A program made the position numbers and the translations under genes. DNA of 5,103 nt from an uncultured Oscillospiraceae bacterium (GTDB taxonomy: Bacteria; Bacillota; Clostridia; Oscillospirales; Oscillospiraceae): the NCBI GenBank assembly GCA_934659445.1, contig CAKUHV010000110.1, positions 1 through 5,103 on the forward strand, given 5' to 3'. Below are positions 1 to 5,008 of the stretch, piece after piece (the first letter of the stretch is position 1; every line of letters begins with the position of its first letter). The notes under the pieces were generated by a model that searched no databases, had not been told where the DNA came from, and worked only from the letters and a program-made list of their open reading frames with translations.

Positions 1-73
1 GAGTCGGAGCAAGGGAGCGCAGCGAAGGATGCCCACGCCTGGGCGTCCTAAGCGCAGCGGACTTTGCGACGAC
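1..73. repeat. Diverged partial copy of the intergenic repeat found at 2831-2898
   Basis: Positions 6-73 align without gaps to 2831-2898, with about 52 of 68 bases identical by hand count. Both copies contain a stem-loop. Here the arms are 26-35 and 40-49 around the 4-nt loop CGCC. The terminal inverted repeats that bound the second copy are not visible: the left part runs off the window, and after about 73 the sequence no longer resembles the other copy. It lies just downstream of the AEC transporter gene. No coding potential was recognised. Positions 74-95 hold only a short G/T-rich spacer. Confidence 0.6.
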
Positions 74-95
74 GAGGTGGGTGGGTTTTACAATT

Positions 96-1040
96 TCACC
101 CCAACACCGCCATCAGGATCGGAATGGTCACCACGCACCCCACGGTGGACAGGGTGGCCCCCACGGCGGCGTACCGGTCGTCCGCCCCATAGGCCCCGGC
201 CATGACGGGGGTCTGACTGACCACGGGCAGGGCGGCCTCTACGGTGAACACCCCCCGGGCCAGCCCGCCGATGCCGAACAGATGGCAGAAGATCAGACAG
301 ATGGCCGGGGCCACCGCCAGCCGCATGACCAGCATGGTGGGCAGACCCCGCATCAGCCGCAGGTTCTTCAGGCCGATCTCATACACCACATAGCCGCAGT
401 AGATCAGGGCCATGGGGGACACGGAGTTGGCCAGATAGCCCATGAACCGGTCCGCCGTGGCGGGCAGGGGGATGTCCAGCAGCACCATGGCGATGGCCGC
501 CAGCACCGCCAGCACCGGGGGCTTGGTGAAGAAGCTTTTTGCAAAGCCGGCGGGGGTGGTCCTGTGCCCGTCCCCCTGGCCGGAGGCGGCGATCAGGGTG
601 ACCCCCACGGTCTGCAGCAGGGTGGTGTTCACCAGATAGTACAGCATCACATAGGGCACGCACACGTCGCCGAACAGCTGCTGACACACGGGCAGGCCGA
701 TGAACAGGGTGTTGGACAGAAAGCTCATGGCCAGAAACACGCCCCTCTGCTTCCGGGGCAGCTTCAGCAGGGGCAGCACCGCCGCCGCCAGCAGCAGGTT
801 CACCAGAATGCCCAGAAGGACGGACAGCAGCATGGGGGCGGCCTCCACCAGCCCCCGGCGGTCCAGATTGCTCACCACCCCCCGGATACACAGGCAGGGC
901 ACGGCAACGGACATGATGTATTTGCTCAGAAACACCTTCTCCGGCGGCCCCATCCAGCCCTTGCGGCCCATGAAATAGCCCACGGCCATGATCAGCAGCA
1001 GCACAAAGCAGGCGGAAAATGCGTTCAGTACAGTCTCCAT
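96..1040 (-). CDS. AEC (auxin efflux carrier) family membrane transporter
   Basis: A 314-residue, highly hydrophobic protein of the AEC/Mem_trans family (PF03547). These are secondary carriers in the cytoplasmic membrane that usually export or exchange organic anions such as malate, or other small metabolites; the substrate here cannot be told. About ten membrane segments are arranged as two halves around a short hydrophilic loop at residues 152-172 (rich in Gly, Arg, Lys). Family-like motifs are SNTLFIGLPV (109-118), NSVSPMALIYCG (205-216) and the late EAALP...TPVMAGAYG stretch (268-285). Length is normal for the family. The ATG start is supported by AGGAGA (1049-1054 on the complementary strand), 8 nt upstream. 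It reads in the same direction as ricT but is separated from it by a terminator and over 400 bp, so it is probably transcribed alone. No promoter was confidently recognised. Confidence 0.9.
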   Translation of the reverse strand: METVLNAFSACFVLLLIMAVGYFMGRKGWMGPPEKVFLSKYIMSVAVPCLCIRGVVSNLDRRGLVEAAPMLLSVLLGILVNLLLAAAVLPLLKLPRKQRGVFLAMSFLSNTLFIGLPVCQQLFGDVCVPYVMLYYLVNTTLLQTVGVTLIAASGQGDGHRTTPAGFAKSFFTKPPVLAVLAAIAMVLLDIPLPATADRFMGYLANSVSPMALIYCGYVVYEIGLKNLRLMRGLPTMLVMRLAVAPAICLIFCHLFGIGGLARGVFTVEAALPVVSQTPVMAGAYGADDRYAAVGATLSTVGCVVTIPILMAVLG

Positions 1041-1125
1041 TGGATCGATCTCCTGTTCTTGAAGTGAACGTGCGGGGGAGGGGCATCCGGTCGGTTCGCC
1101 CTATGGGAAGGGGAGCAGAGTGTAG

Positions 1126-1396
1126 GGCGCGACGACCCGGCGCGCCTCGTCCTCACAAGCTCCGTATCATTCATTTCCGCCGAAGCGGCGAAAATTCATT
1201 CACTGCGCTGCTCGTCCTCTCCCCACAAAACCCGCTGCCGCTGGGCTTTTGTGGGGGCCCCGTTTGGTTTGTTTTATGTATCATGTAGGGCCCGATGCCT
1301 CATCGGGCCGCGGGGGTCATAGGGGGCGGAGCCCCCTATACCAAAAATGGGTGGGTGGGCGGTATTAAAATCCTCCGGCAAGGGCAGAGCCCTTGC
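1126..1396. repeat. Non-coding stretch packed with short perfect hairpins
   Basis: The 458 bp between the AEC gene and ricT hold no recognisable gene. They contain a run of inverted repeats: 1126-1131/1141-1146 (6 bp), 1178-1182/1186-1190 (5 bp, loop AAG), 1221-1230/1247-1256 (10 bp perfect), 1289-1297/1301-1309 (9 bp, loop CCT), 1319-1327/1331-1339 (9 bp, loop GGA) and 1378-1385/1389-1396 (8 bp, loop AGA). The last three are compact stems with 3-nt loops, spaced a few tens of bases apart. They resemble short palindromic intergenic repeats of GC-rich Clostridia. Whether they act as terminators, RNA stabilisers or inert repeats cannot be told from one copy each. Confidence 0.65.
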
Positions 1397-1430
1397 CCTA
1401 CGGCAAAGCGCCCCAAGAGCGCCATCCCCT

Positions 1431-1468
1431 CCAAAAACACGGCCCCGAACGCGTTCACGTCCGGGGCC
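1431..1468 (-). terminator. Intrinsic terminator after ricT
   Basis: Read on the minus strand, the arm GGCCCCG (1468-1462) pairs perfectly with CGGGGCC (1447-1441). It is followed by GTGTTTTTGG, which supplies a U-tract. The loop contains a second small palindrome, GAACGCGTTC (1447-1456), which may extend the stem. It begins 30 bp past the ricT stop, as expected for a Rho-independent terminator closing a holB-ricT transcript. Confidence 0.8.
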
Positions 1469-1498
1469 TATGTGGCTGTTCTGCCGTCCGGGACGGGC

Positions 1499-2722
1499 TC
1501 ACTCCTGCCCGCCGGCCCCCTCCGGACGCCGGCCCCCTCCGCCCCGTCTGCGGCGGCGGCGGGGTCTGTGCTCCCCCTCGCCCTCGGGGCGGGGGGGACG
1601 CTCCCCCTCCTGCTCCGGCTTGGGCGGTCTGGGGGGACGGGGAGGGCGGGCGCCCTCGCTCTGGCGGCTCTCCCCCTCCTGGGGCCGCCCCTCGCCGTGG
1701 GAGCGGCCGCCCCGTCTGCGGCGGCGGCGGTGCTCCCCCTCCCCCTGTTCAGGGGCGGGGGCGGACTGCTCCCCGGGGACGCGGCTCTCATAGGCCGCCA
1801 GGGCGGCGGACAGGCTGTCCTCCGGGGTGGGGGCGGCGGTCTCCTCCTGCCGGCGGAGACGGGCCAGCTCCGACAGGGGGGGCTCCACATAGCCCTCGGG
1901 CCGCTTGCCCTTGCCGCTGCGCACCACGCACAGCTCGCAGTTGTGGTAGCACTTGGGGCTGTCGGGGTCGGACTCCAGCCGCACCTGACAGGTCTGGCGC
2001 AGCAGATTCACGCTGGACACGGTGCCCGCACCGTCGGGGGTCTCTACAAAGGACTCCTGCTTGGGGGCGCGGCGCACCAGATCCTCATAGGCCTCCTGCT
2101 CATACTTCAGGCAGCACATCAGCCGCCCGCAGGTGCCGGAAATCTTGGTGGGGTTCAGGCTGAGGTTCTGGGTCTTGGCCATCTTGATGGACACGGGCTG
2201 GAACTCGTCCAGGAACTGGGCGCAGCACAGGGGTCGGCCGCAGATGCCAAGGCCGCCCAGCATCTTCGCCTCGTCCCGCACGCCGATCTGCCGCAGCTCG
2301 ATGCGGGCGTGGATGGTGCCGGCCAGATCCTTCACCAGGGCGCGGAAGTCCACCCGCCCGTCGCTGGTGAAGAAGAACAGGGCCTTGTTCCCCTCGAAGG
2401 AGTACTCCGCCTCCACCAGCTTCATGTCCAGCCCGTGCTCCGCGATCTTCTCCTGACAGATCTGGAAGGCCTTCTTCTCCTTCTCCTTGTTTTTCTCCAG
2501 AGTGCGGCCGTCCTCCGCCGTGGCCAGACGCAGCACGGGGCGCAGGGGCTGCACCACCTGGTCGTCGGGGATCTGGGTATTGCTCTGGGCGCACCAGCCG
2601 TACTCCACCCCCCGGGAGGTGTCTACGATGACCCCCGCGCCCTCCTCCACGGTCAGGCCCTGGGGATCGAAATAGTATTGCTTTCCGCCGCTTTTGAAGC
2701 GGACGCCGATGATCTCTGCCAT
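1499..2722 (-). CDS. ricT: RicT/YaaT-type PSP1-domain protein with Arg/Gly-rich C-terminal tail
   Basis: A 407-residue homologue of Bacillus RicT (YaaT). RicT forms an Fe-S-containing complex with RicA and RicF, assists RNase Y in mRNA processing, and affects sporulation, competence and biofilm phosphorelay signalling. The N-terminus (VRFKSGGKQYYFDP, 7-20) and the PSP1 core fit the family. The two signature Cys clusters are intact: CGRPLCC (161-167) and CGRLMCC (198-204). Three further Cys lie at 258, 262 and 265. Bacillus RicT is about 275 residues; here an extra low-complexity tail from about residue 290 is rich in Arg, Gly, Pro and Glu. The start at 2722 is chosen over an in-frame ATG at 2752 because AAAGGAG lies 5 nt upstream and the family N-terminus begins here. 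It lies downstream of holB, as in other Firmicutes, but 294 bp away because a repeat element fills the gap. Confidence 0.93.
   Translation of the reverse strand: MAEIIGVRFKSGGKQYYFDPQGLTVEEGAGVIVDTSRGVEYGWCAQSNTQIPDDQVVQPLRPVLRLATAEDGRTLEKNKEKEKKAFQICQEKIAEHGLDMKLVEAEYSFEGNKALFFFTSDGRVDFRALVKDLAGTIHARIELRQIGVRDEAKMLGGLGICGRPLCCAQFLDEFQPVSIKMAKTQNLSLNPTKISGTCGRLMCCLKYEQEAYEDLVRRAPKQESFVETPDGAGTVSSVNLLRQTCQVRLESDPDSPKCYHNCELCVVRSGKGKRPEGYVEPPLSELARLRRQEETAAPTPEDSLSAALAAYESRVPGEQSAPAPEQGEGEHRRRRRRGGRSHGEGRPQEGESRQSEGARPPRPPRPPKPEQEGERPPRPEGEGEHRPRRRRRRGGGGRRPEGAGGQE
1538..1744 (-). repeat. Repeated Arg-rich module within the ricT 3' end
   Basis: Two in-frame copies encode a GEGEHR module followed by six Arg and a Gly run: residues 327-339 (1706-1744) and 381-395 (1538-1582). 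At DNA level 1541-1562 and 1709-1730 are identical over 22 bp. Between them lie Pro-Arg repeats (about residues 359-379). The pattern suggests growth of the tail by internal duplication in GC-rich triplet-like sequence. Confidence 0.75.
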
Positions 2723-2727
2723 ACGAA

Positions 2728-2734
2728 CTCCTTT
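2728..2734 (-). promoter_or_regulatory. Ribosome binding site deciding the ricT start
   Basis: AAAGGAG on the minus strand, 5 nt before the ATG at 2722. It would lie inside the coding region if the in-frame ATG at 2752 were used, and that ATG has no comparable site. This favours the shorter protein. Confidence 0.8.
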
Positions 2735-2766
2735 ACGTTCCTGCAATATCATTCAGTTGAAAACTC

Positions 2767-2977
2767 TGTCATTGCGAGCCAGTTTTTCTCGGGGCCCCTG
2801 GCAAAGCCAAAGGCTTTGATGGGGAGAGGAGGAGCAAGGAAGTGCAGCAAGGGATGCTCATGTTTGGGCATCCCGCGCGAAACGCACTTTGTGACGACTC
2901 GGCGCGGCAATCCGTCTCCTTGATCTGGGAATACGGATTCCCACGGCAGTGACATCGGTCACTGCCTCGGAATGACA
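2767..2977. mobile_element. MITE-like non-coding element with terminal inverted repeats and four internal hairpins
   Basis: The element is bounded by TGTCATTGCGAG (2767-2778) and CTCGGAATGACA (2966-2977), which are inverted repeats matching at 11 of 12 positions. The 211 bp contain no credible gene but four stem-loops: 2802-2808/2812-2818 (7 bp, loop AAA), 2851-2860/2865-2874 (10 pairs including one G-T, loop TGTT), 2927-2932/2937-2942 (6 bp, loop ACGG) and 2945-2953/2958-2966 (9 bp perfect, loop ATCG). Its middle part recurs at 6-73. Elements with ends of this GTCATTGCGAG type are common dispersed repeats in bacterial genomes. No clear target-site duplication is seen. It occupies most of the 294-bp gap between two genes that are normally closely linked, so it is probably transcribed with them. 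Confidence 0.65.
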
Positions 2978-3016
2978 ATCTTCTTAACTCCATAACCTTG
3001 TTCATTCTTCTGCTCT

Positions 3017-3946
3017 TTATTTGTCCTGAAACATCCCCGCGCACAGCCAGCCGGCCAGCTGGCCGGGGTTGGCGTTCAGGGCGGCGGCCTGACGCAGCTG
3101 CTCCAGCAGCCCGGCCGCCTTCAAAAGGCGCTTCTTGTCCTGTGCCCCGGCGATGCGGTCGGCCACCGCGGTCCGGGTGCGCTCCAGCAGGGGGACTACC
3201 CCGTCCTTGGGGGCCTTTTCAAGGGCCATGGACGCCTGAAACAGCTGCCACTCGCCGCCGCCCTCCAGGGCGTCGGCCAGCAGCAGGGCGCTTTGCTCCA
3301 GCTGGCTGTCGCCGCCCTTCAGGTCCTCTATGGCCCGGCCCAGCACCCCCTGACAGTCCAGAGCGGCCTTTTTCAGCTCGTCCTCCGCCCTGCCCGGGAA
3401 CAGCTTTTTCAGCTGGGTCAGACACTCCGCCGGAGCCAAAGGGGCCAGATCCAGCTGCTCGCACCGGGAGCGCACCGTCTGCAATAATCCGCCGCCGTTG
3501 TCGGCGATGAGCAGAAAGGCGGCATAGGCCGGGCCCTCCTCCAGCAGCTTGAGCATGGCGTTCTGGGCGGAGGCGTTCATCTGCTGGGCGTGCTCCAGAA
3601 TATACACCTTCCGCTGGGCCTCGTTGGGGCGGACATAGGCGTCGGCCCGGACGGCGCGGACCTGATCTACGGTGATGGGCTTGCCCTCCCCCGGGCCGGT
3701 CACCAGGGTGATGTCCGGGTGGATGCCTGCGGCGGCCTTTTTGCAGTGGGGACACACGCCGCAGGGGCGCCCCCCCTCCGGCCCGGAGCACACCAGCGCC
3801 GCCGCCAGCAGCCGGGCAAGGGTGTGCCGTCCGCTGCCGGCGGGGCCGCACAGGATATAGGCGTGGGACAGGCCCCGGCCCTCCTCCTGAAAGGAGAGCT
3901 GCTCCTTCAGCCGGCGGTTGCCCGCCAGCGCGCTCCACCGATTCAA
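3017..3946 (-). CDS. holB: DNA polymerase III delta' subunit (clamp loader)
   Basis: A 309-residue AAA+-like clamp-loader subunit. Delta' works with delta and the tau/gamma subunits to open and load the beta sliding clamp during replication. Visible features: N-terminal WSALAGNRRLKEQL (4-17); a degenerate P-loop GPAGSGRHT (34-42) in which Arg stands in place of the usual Lys, consistent with delta' not hydrolysing ATP; a four-Cys zinc module (Cys53, 62, 65, 68); a degenerate Walker B region VYILEHAQQM (114-123); LLEEGP (134-139); and the clamp-loader SRC motif (160-162). Length fits Firmicute HolB. I prefer the TTG start at 3946: it follows GGGGAGG with 8-nt spacing and gives the family N-terminus. 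An in-frame ATG at 4006 would add 20 uncharacteristic residues and directly abuts a TATAAT box. ricT follows downstream, as in other Firmicutes. Confidence 0.92.
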   Translation of the reverse strand: MNRWSALAGNRRLKEQLSFQEEGRGLSHAYILCGPAGSGRHTLARLLAAALVCSGPEGGRPCGVCPHCKKAAAGIHPDITLVTGPGEGKPITVDQVRAVRADAYVRPNEAQRKVYILEHAQQMNASAQNAMLKLLEEGPAYAAFLLIADNGGGLLQTVRSRCEQLDLAPLAPAECLTQLKKLFPGRAEDELKKAALDCQGVLGRAIEDLKGGDSQLEQSALLLADALEGGGEWQLFQASMALEKAPKDGVVPLLERTRTAVADRIAGAQDKKRLLKAAGLLEQLRQAAALNANPGQLAGWLCAGMFQDK

Positions 3947-3954
3947 AAAGCAGC

Positions 3955-3961
3955 CCTCCCC
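3955..3961 (-). promoter_or_regulatory. Ribosome binding site supporting a TTG start for holB
   Basis: GGGGAGG on the minus strand, 8 nt before the TTG at 3946. The alternative ATG at 4006 has only a weak GGATAGG-like stretch upstream. Confidence 0.55.
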
Positions 3962-4006
3962 GCTGAAAACAGGCGGTCTGTCCCGCCTATCGGTATCTGA
4001 CCACAT

Positions 4007-4035
4007 ATTATAACCTATCCCCGGGAAATAGGGAA
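4007..4035 (-). promoter_or_regulatory. Candidate holB promoter with overlapping palindrome
   Basis: A perfect TATAAT lies on the minus strand at 4012-4007. With 17-bp spacing the -35 position holds TTCCCT (4035-4030), a weak match. Transcription would start near 4000, leaving about 54 nt of leader before the TTG start of holB and excluding the ATG at 4006. The spacer and -35 region contain an interrupted palindrome at 4014-4032 with arms CCTAT and ATAGG around a CCGGG core, which could be an operator. The -10 is convincing; the rest is tentative. Confidence 0.4.
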
Positions 4036-4042
4036 GGATTTT

Positions 4043-4071
4043 TTGATCACACTTTTTCTTTTTAGTAGAAA
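4043..4071 (+). promoter_or_regulatory. Weak candidate promoter for the toxin cassette
   Basis: TTGATC (4043-4048) and TAGAAA (4066-4071) are 17 bp apart, each matching the sigma-A consensus at about four of six positions, in AT-rich DNA upstream of the 28-codon ORF. AT-rich sequence gives such matches easily, so this is only a candidate. Confidence 0.2.
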
Positions 4072-4132
4072 ATACTTAAATTTCAAAAGTTGTACTTCTT
4101 CATGCAACCTTTCTTTCATTTTTAAGAATAAT

Positions 4133-4140
4133 AAAGGAGG
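4133..4140 (+). promoter_or_regulatory. Near-ideal Shine-Dalgarno before the short ORF leading into the toxin
   Basis: AAAGGAGG lies 6 nt before the ATG at 4147. It is among the strongest ribosome binding sites in the window and shows that translation is meant to begin here, although the frame closes after 28 codons. Confidence 0.75.
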
Positions 4141-4146
4141 TTTGAC

Positions 4147-4233
4147 ATGGATATTATTAAGCGGTATACTTATTTTGATATTGGCGATATTCCAATTACT
4201 AAAACTCAATATTCTACTTCCAGCAGAAATTAG
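4147..4233 (+). CDS. 28-codon ORF in frame with the toxin, ending in TAG directly before its GTG
   Basis: The ORF runs from ATG to TAG at 4231-4233 and encodes a 28-residue peptide starting MDIIKRYTYFDIGDIPITKT and ending STSSRN. I recognise no family. It is in the same frame as the toxin, whose first possible start, GTG at 4234, is the very next codon. Three readings are possible: a leader peptide coupling translation to the toxin by re-initiation; the 5' end of a longer toxin interrupted by a nonsense mutation; or a leaky stop that yields a fused protein by readthrough. The strong ribosome binding site favours real translation. The toxin GTG has no clear binding site of its own, which fits coupling or decay. 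Confidence 0.5.
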   Translation: MDIIKRYTYFDIGDIPITKTQYSTSSRN

Positions 4234-4752
4234 GTGCAGTGGTTGTGTATAGTAACCAGAAACACATGCAGCTACTGCGCCGGTTTACAAGGACAAATTT
4301 TGTCTCCGAATGATTCAACTATAGTTTGGCCCCCTGTTCACCCAAATTGCAGATGCCAAGTTATCCCTGTCATTGCATTCCCTGCAGGAACTGCAACAGA
4401 AGACGGGAAAAACGGAATAGATTATTTTATATTTGTTTATGGTTTTCTTCTCGAATATTATATATCACAAAATGAAGCATATTTACGGGGTTGGCAACCC
4501 TGGAAAGGTAATTTAGATCAGATTGCCCCCGGGGCAGTTATCGGGGGAGATATTTATGAAAATAGAGACGGTCGGCTTCCTGATTCACTTGGTCGAATTT
4601 GGTATGAAGCCGATTTTGACTACTCTGGTGGTTACCGTAATAAACGGCGCATTGTTTTTTCAAATGATGGTCTTATGTTCGTGACCTATGACCACTACTT
4701 GACCTTTTCTGAAATATATTGGGAGGATGACTATGACGACCTATACCATTGA
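4234..4752 (+). CDS. Barnase-type ribonuclease toxin with a MuF minor-head-protein remnant
   Basis: A 172-residue protein from a GTG start. Residues 3-45 carry a Cys/His pattern (Cys12, Cys15, then PPVHPNCRC at 33-41) typical of the C-terminal end of phage Mu gpF-like minor head proteins. Residues about 61-162 align along their length with Bacillus barnase, a guanyl-preferring RNase. Conserved are GWxxxKGNL (86-94), APGxxIGGDI (98-107), Glu125 (barnase Glu73, general base), Arg135 (Arg83), Arg139 (Arg87), His154 (His102, general acid) and Arg111 (Arg59, barstar contact). Barnase Lys27 is replaced by Gln79. A 10-residue acidic tail (163-172) follows the barnase C-terminus. No signal peptide is present. 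It overlaps the barstar gene by 20 nt. The DNA is much more AT-rich than holB and ricT, suggesting transfer. Most likely it is a displaced C-terminal toxin cassette of a MuF polymorphic toxin. Whether it is expressed is uncertain because of the TAG just upstream. Confidence 0.85.
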   Translation: MQWLCIVTRNTCSYCAGLQGQILSPNDSTIVWPPVHPNCRCQVIPVIAFPAGTATEDGKNGIDYFIFVYGFLLEYYISQNEAYLRGWQPWKGNLDQIAPGAVIGGDIYENRDGRLPDSLGRIWYEADFDYSGGYRNKRRIVFSNDGLMFVTYDHYLTFSEIYWEDDYDDLYH

Positions 4753-5008
4753 CCTTGATCGGGTCCACAGCCTTTACGAGCTCCACGACCATTTGGAAGA
4801 GGTACTTCCCCTGCCTGACTACTATGGCCGGAACATGGACGCTCTGTGGGATTCCCTTCACCACTGGTTTGAATTTCCGGATCAGACCACTATTGAGGTT
4901 CTGGGCATGGACAGGGTCTCAAAGGATCTGGAGATCCCCATCAGCCGTCTGAAGGGTGTTCTGGACGATCTGCACACCAGAGATGGTGTTCACGTTGTAT
5001 ACCGCTGA
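4733..5008 (+). CDS. Barstar-type immunity protein (ribonuclease inhibitor)
   Basis: A 91-residue protein, matching the size of Bacillus barstar (89-90), which binds barnase tightly and blocks its active site in the cytoplasm. The core LPDYYGRNMDALWD (27-40) keeps barstar Tyr29, Asp35 and Asp39 as Tyr30, Asp36 and Asp40, the residues that contact the barnase active site, plus Trp39 and Trp45. The equivalent of barstar Glu76 is not clear; Asp78 or Asp79 is a candidate. The ATG at 4733 is preferred over the ATG at 4727 because GGGAGG (4721-4726) is then spaced by 6 nt rather than 0. The start lies inside the toxin gene (20-nt overlap), so the two are probably translationally coupled. Its base composition is closer to the host genes than the toxin's is. 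Confidence 0.92.
   Translation: MTTYTIDLDRVHSLYELHDHLEEVLPLPDYYGRNMDALWDSLHHWFEFPDQTTIEVLGMDRVSKDLEIPISRLKGVLDDLHTRDGVHVVYR

Noticed and set aside
81..1067. 328-codon plus-strand ORF opposite the AEC gene
   Set aside because: Composition is His/Gln/Gly-rich low complexity with no family resemblance; it is the antisense shadow of a well-supported transporter in GC-rich DNA.
1499..2722. Functional link between RicT (RNase Y partner) and the barnase toxin
   Set aside because: Both concern RNA, but they are on opposite strands, differ in base composition, and nothing in the sequence joins them; proximity is best treated as coincidence.
1295..2923. 542-codon plus-strand ORF opposite ricT
   Set aside because: It runs across the terminator, the whole ricT gene and into the repeat element; the translation is Leu/Gly/Ala-rich filler, while the minus strand encodes a clear RicT with conserved Cys motifs.
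2749..3044. Small minus-strand ORFs in the holB-ricT gap
   Set aside because: They coincide with the hairpin-rich repeat element and have no recognisable domain or ribosome binding site.
4043..4252. 69-codon plus-strand ORF with a hydrophobic stretch
   Set aside because: It begins with TTG without a ribosome binding site and overlaps, in another frame, the ATG ORF that has a near-ideal site; the hydrophobic run is likely a by-product of AT-rich sequence.
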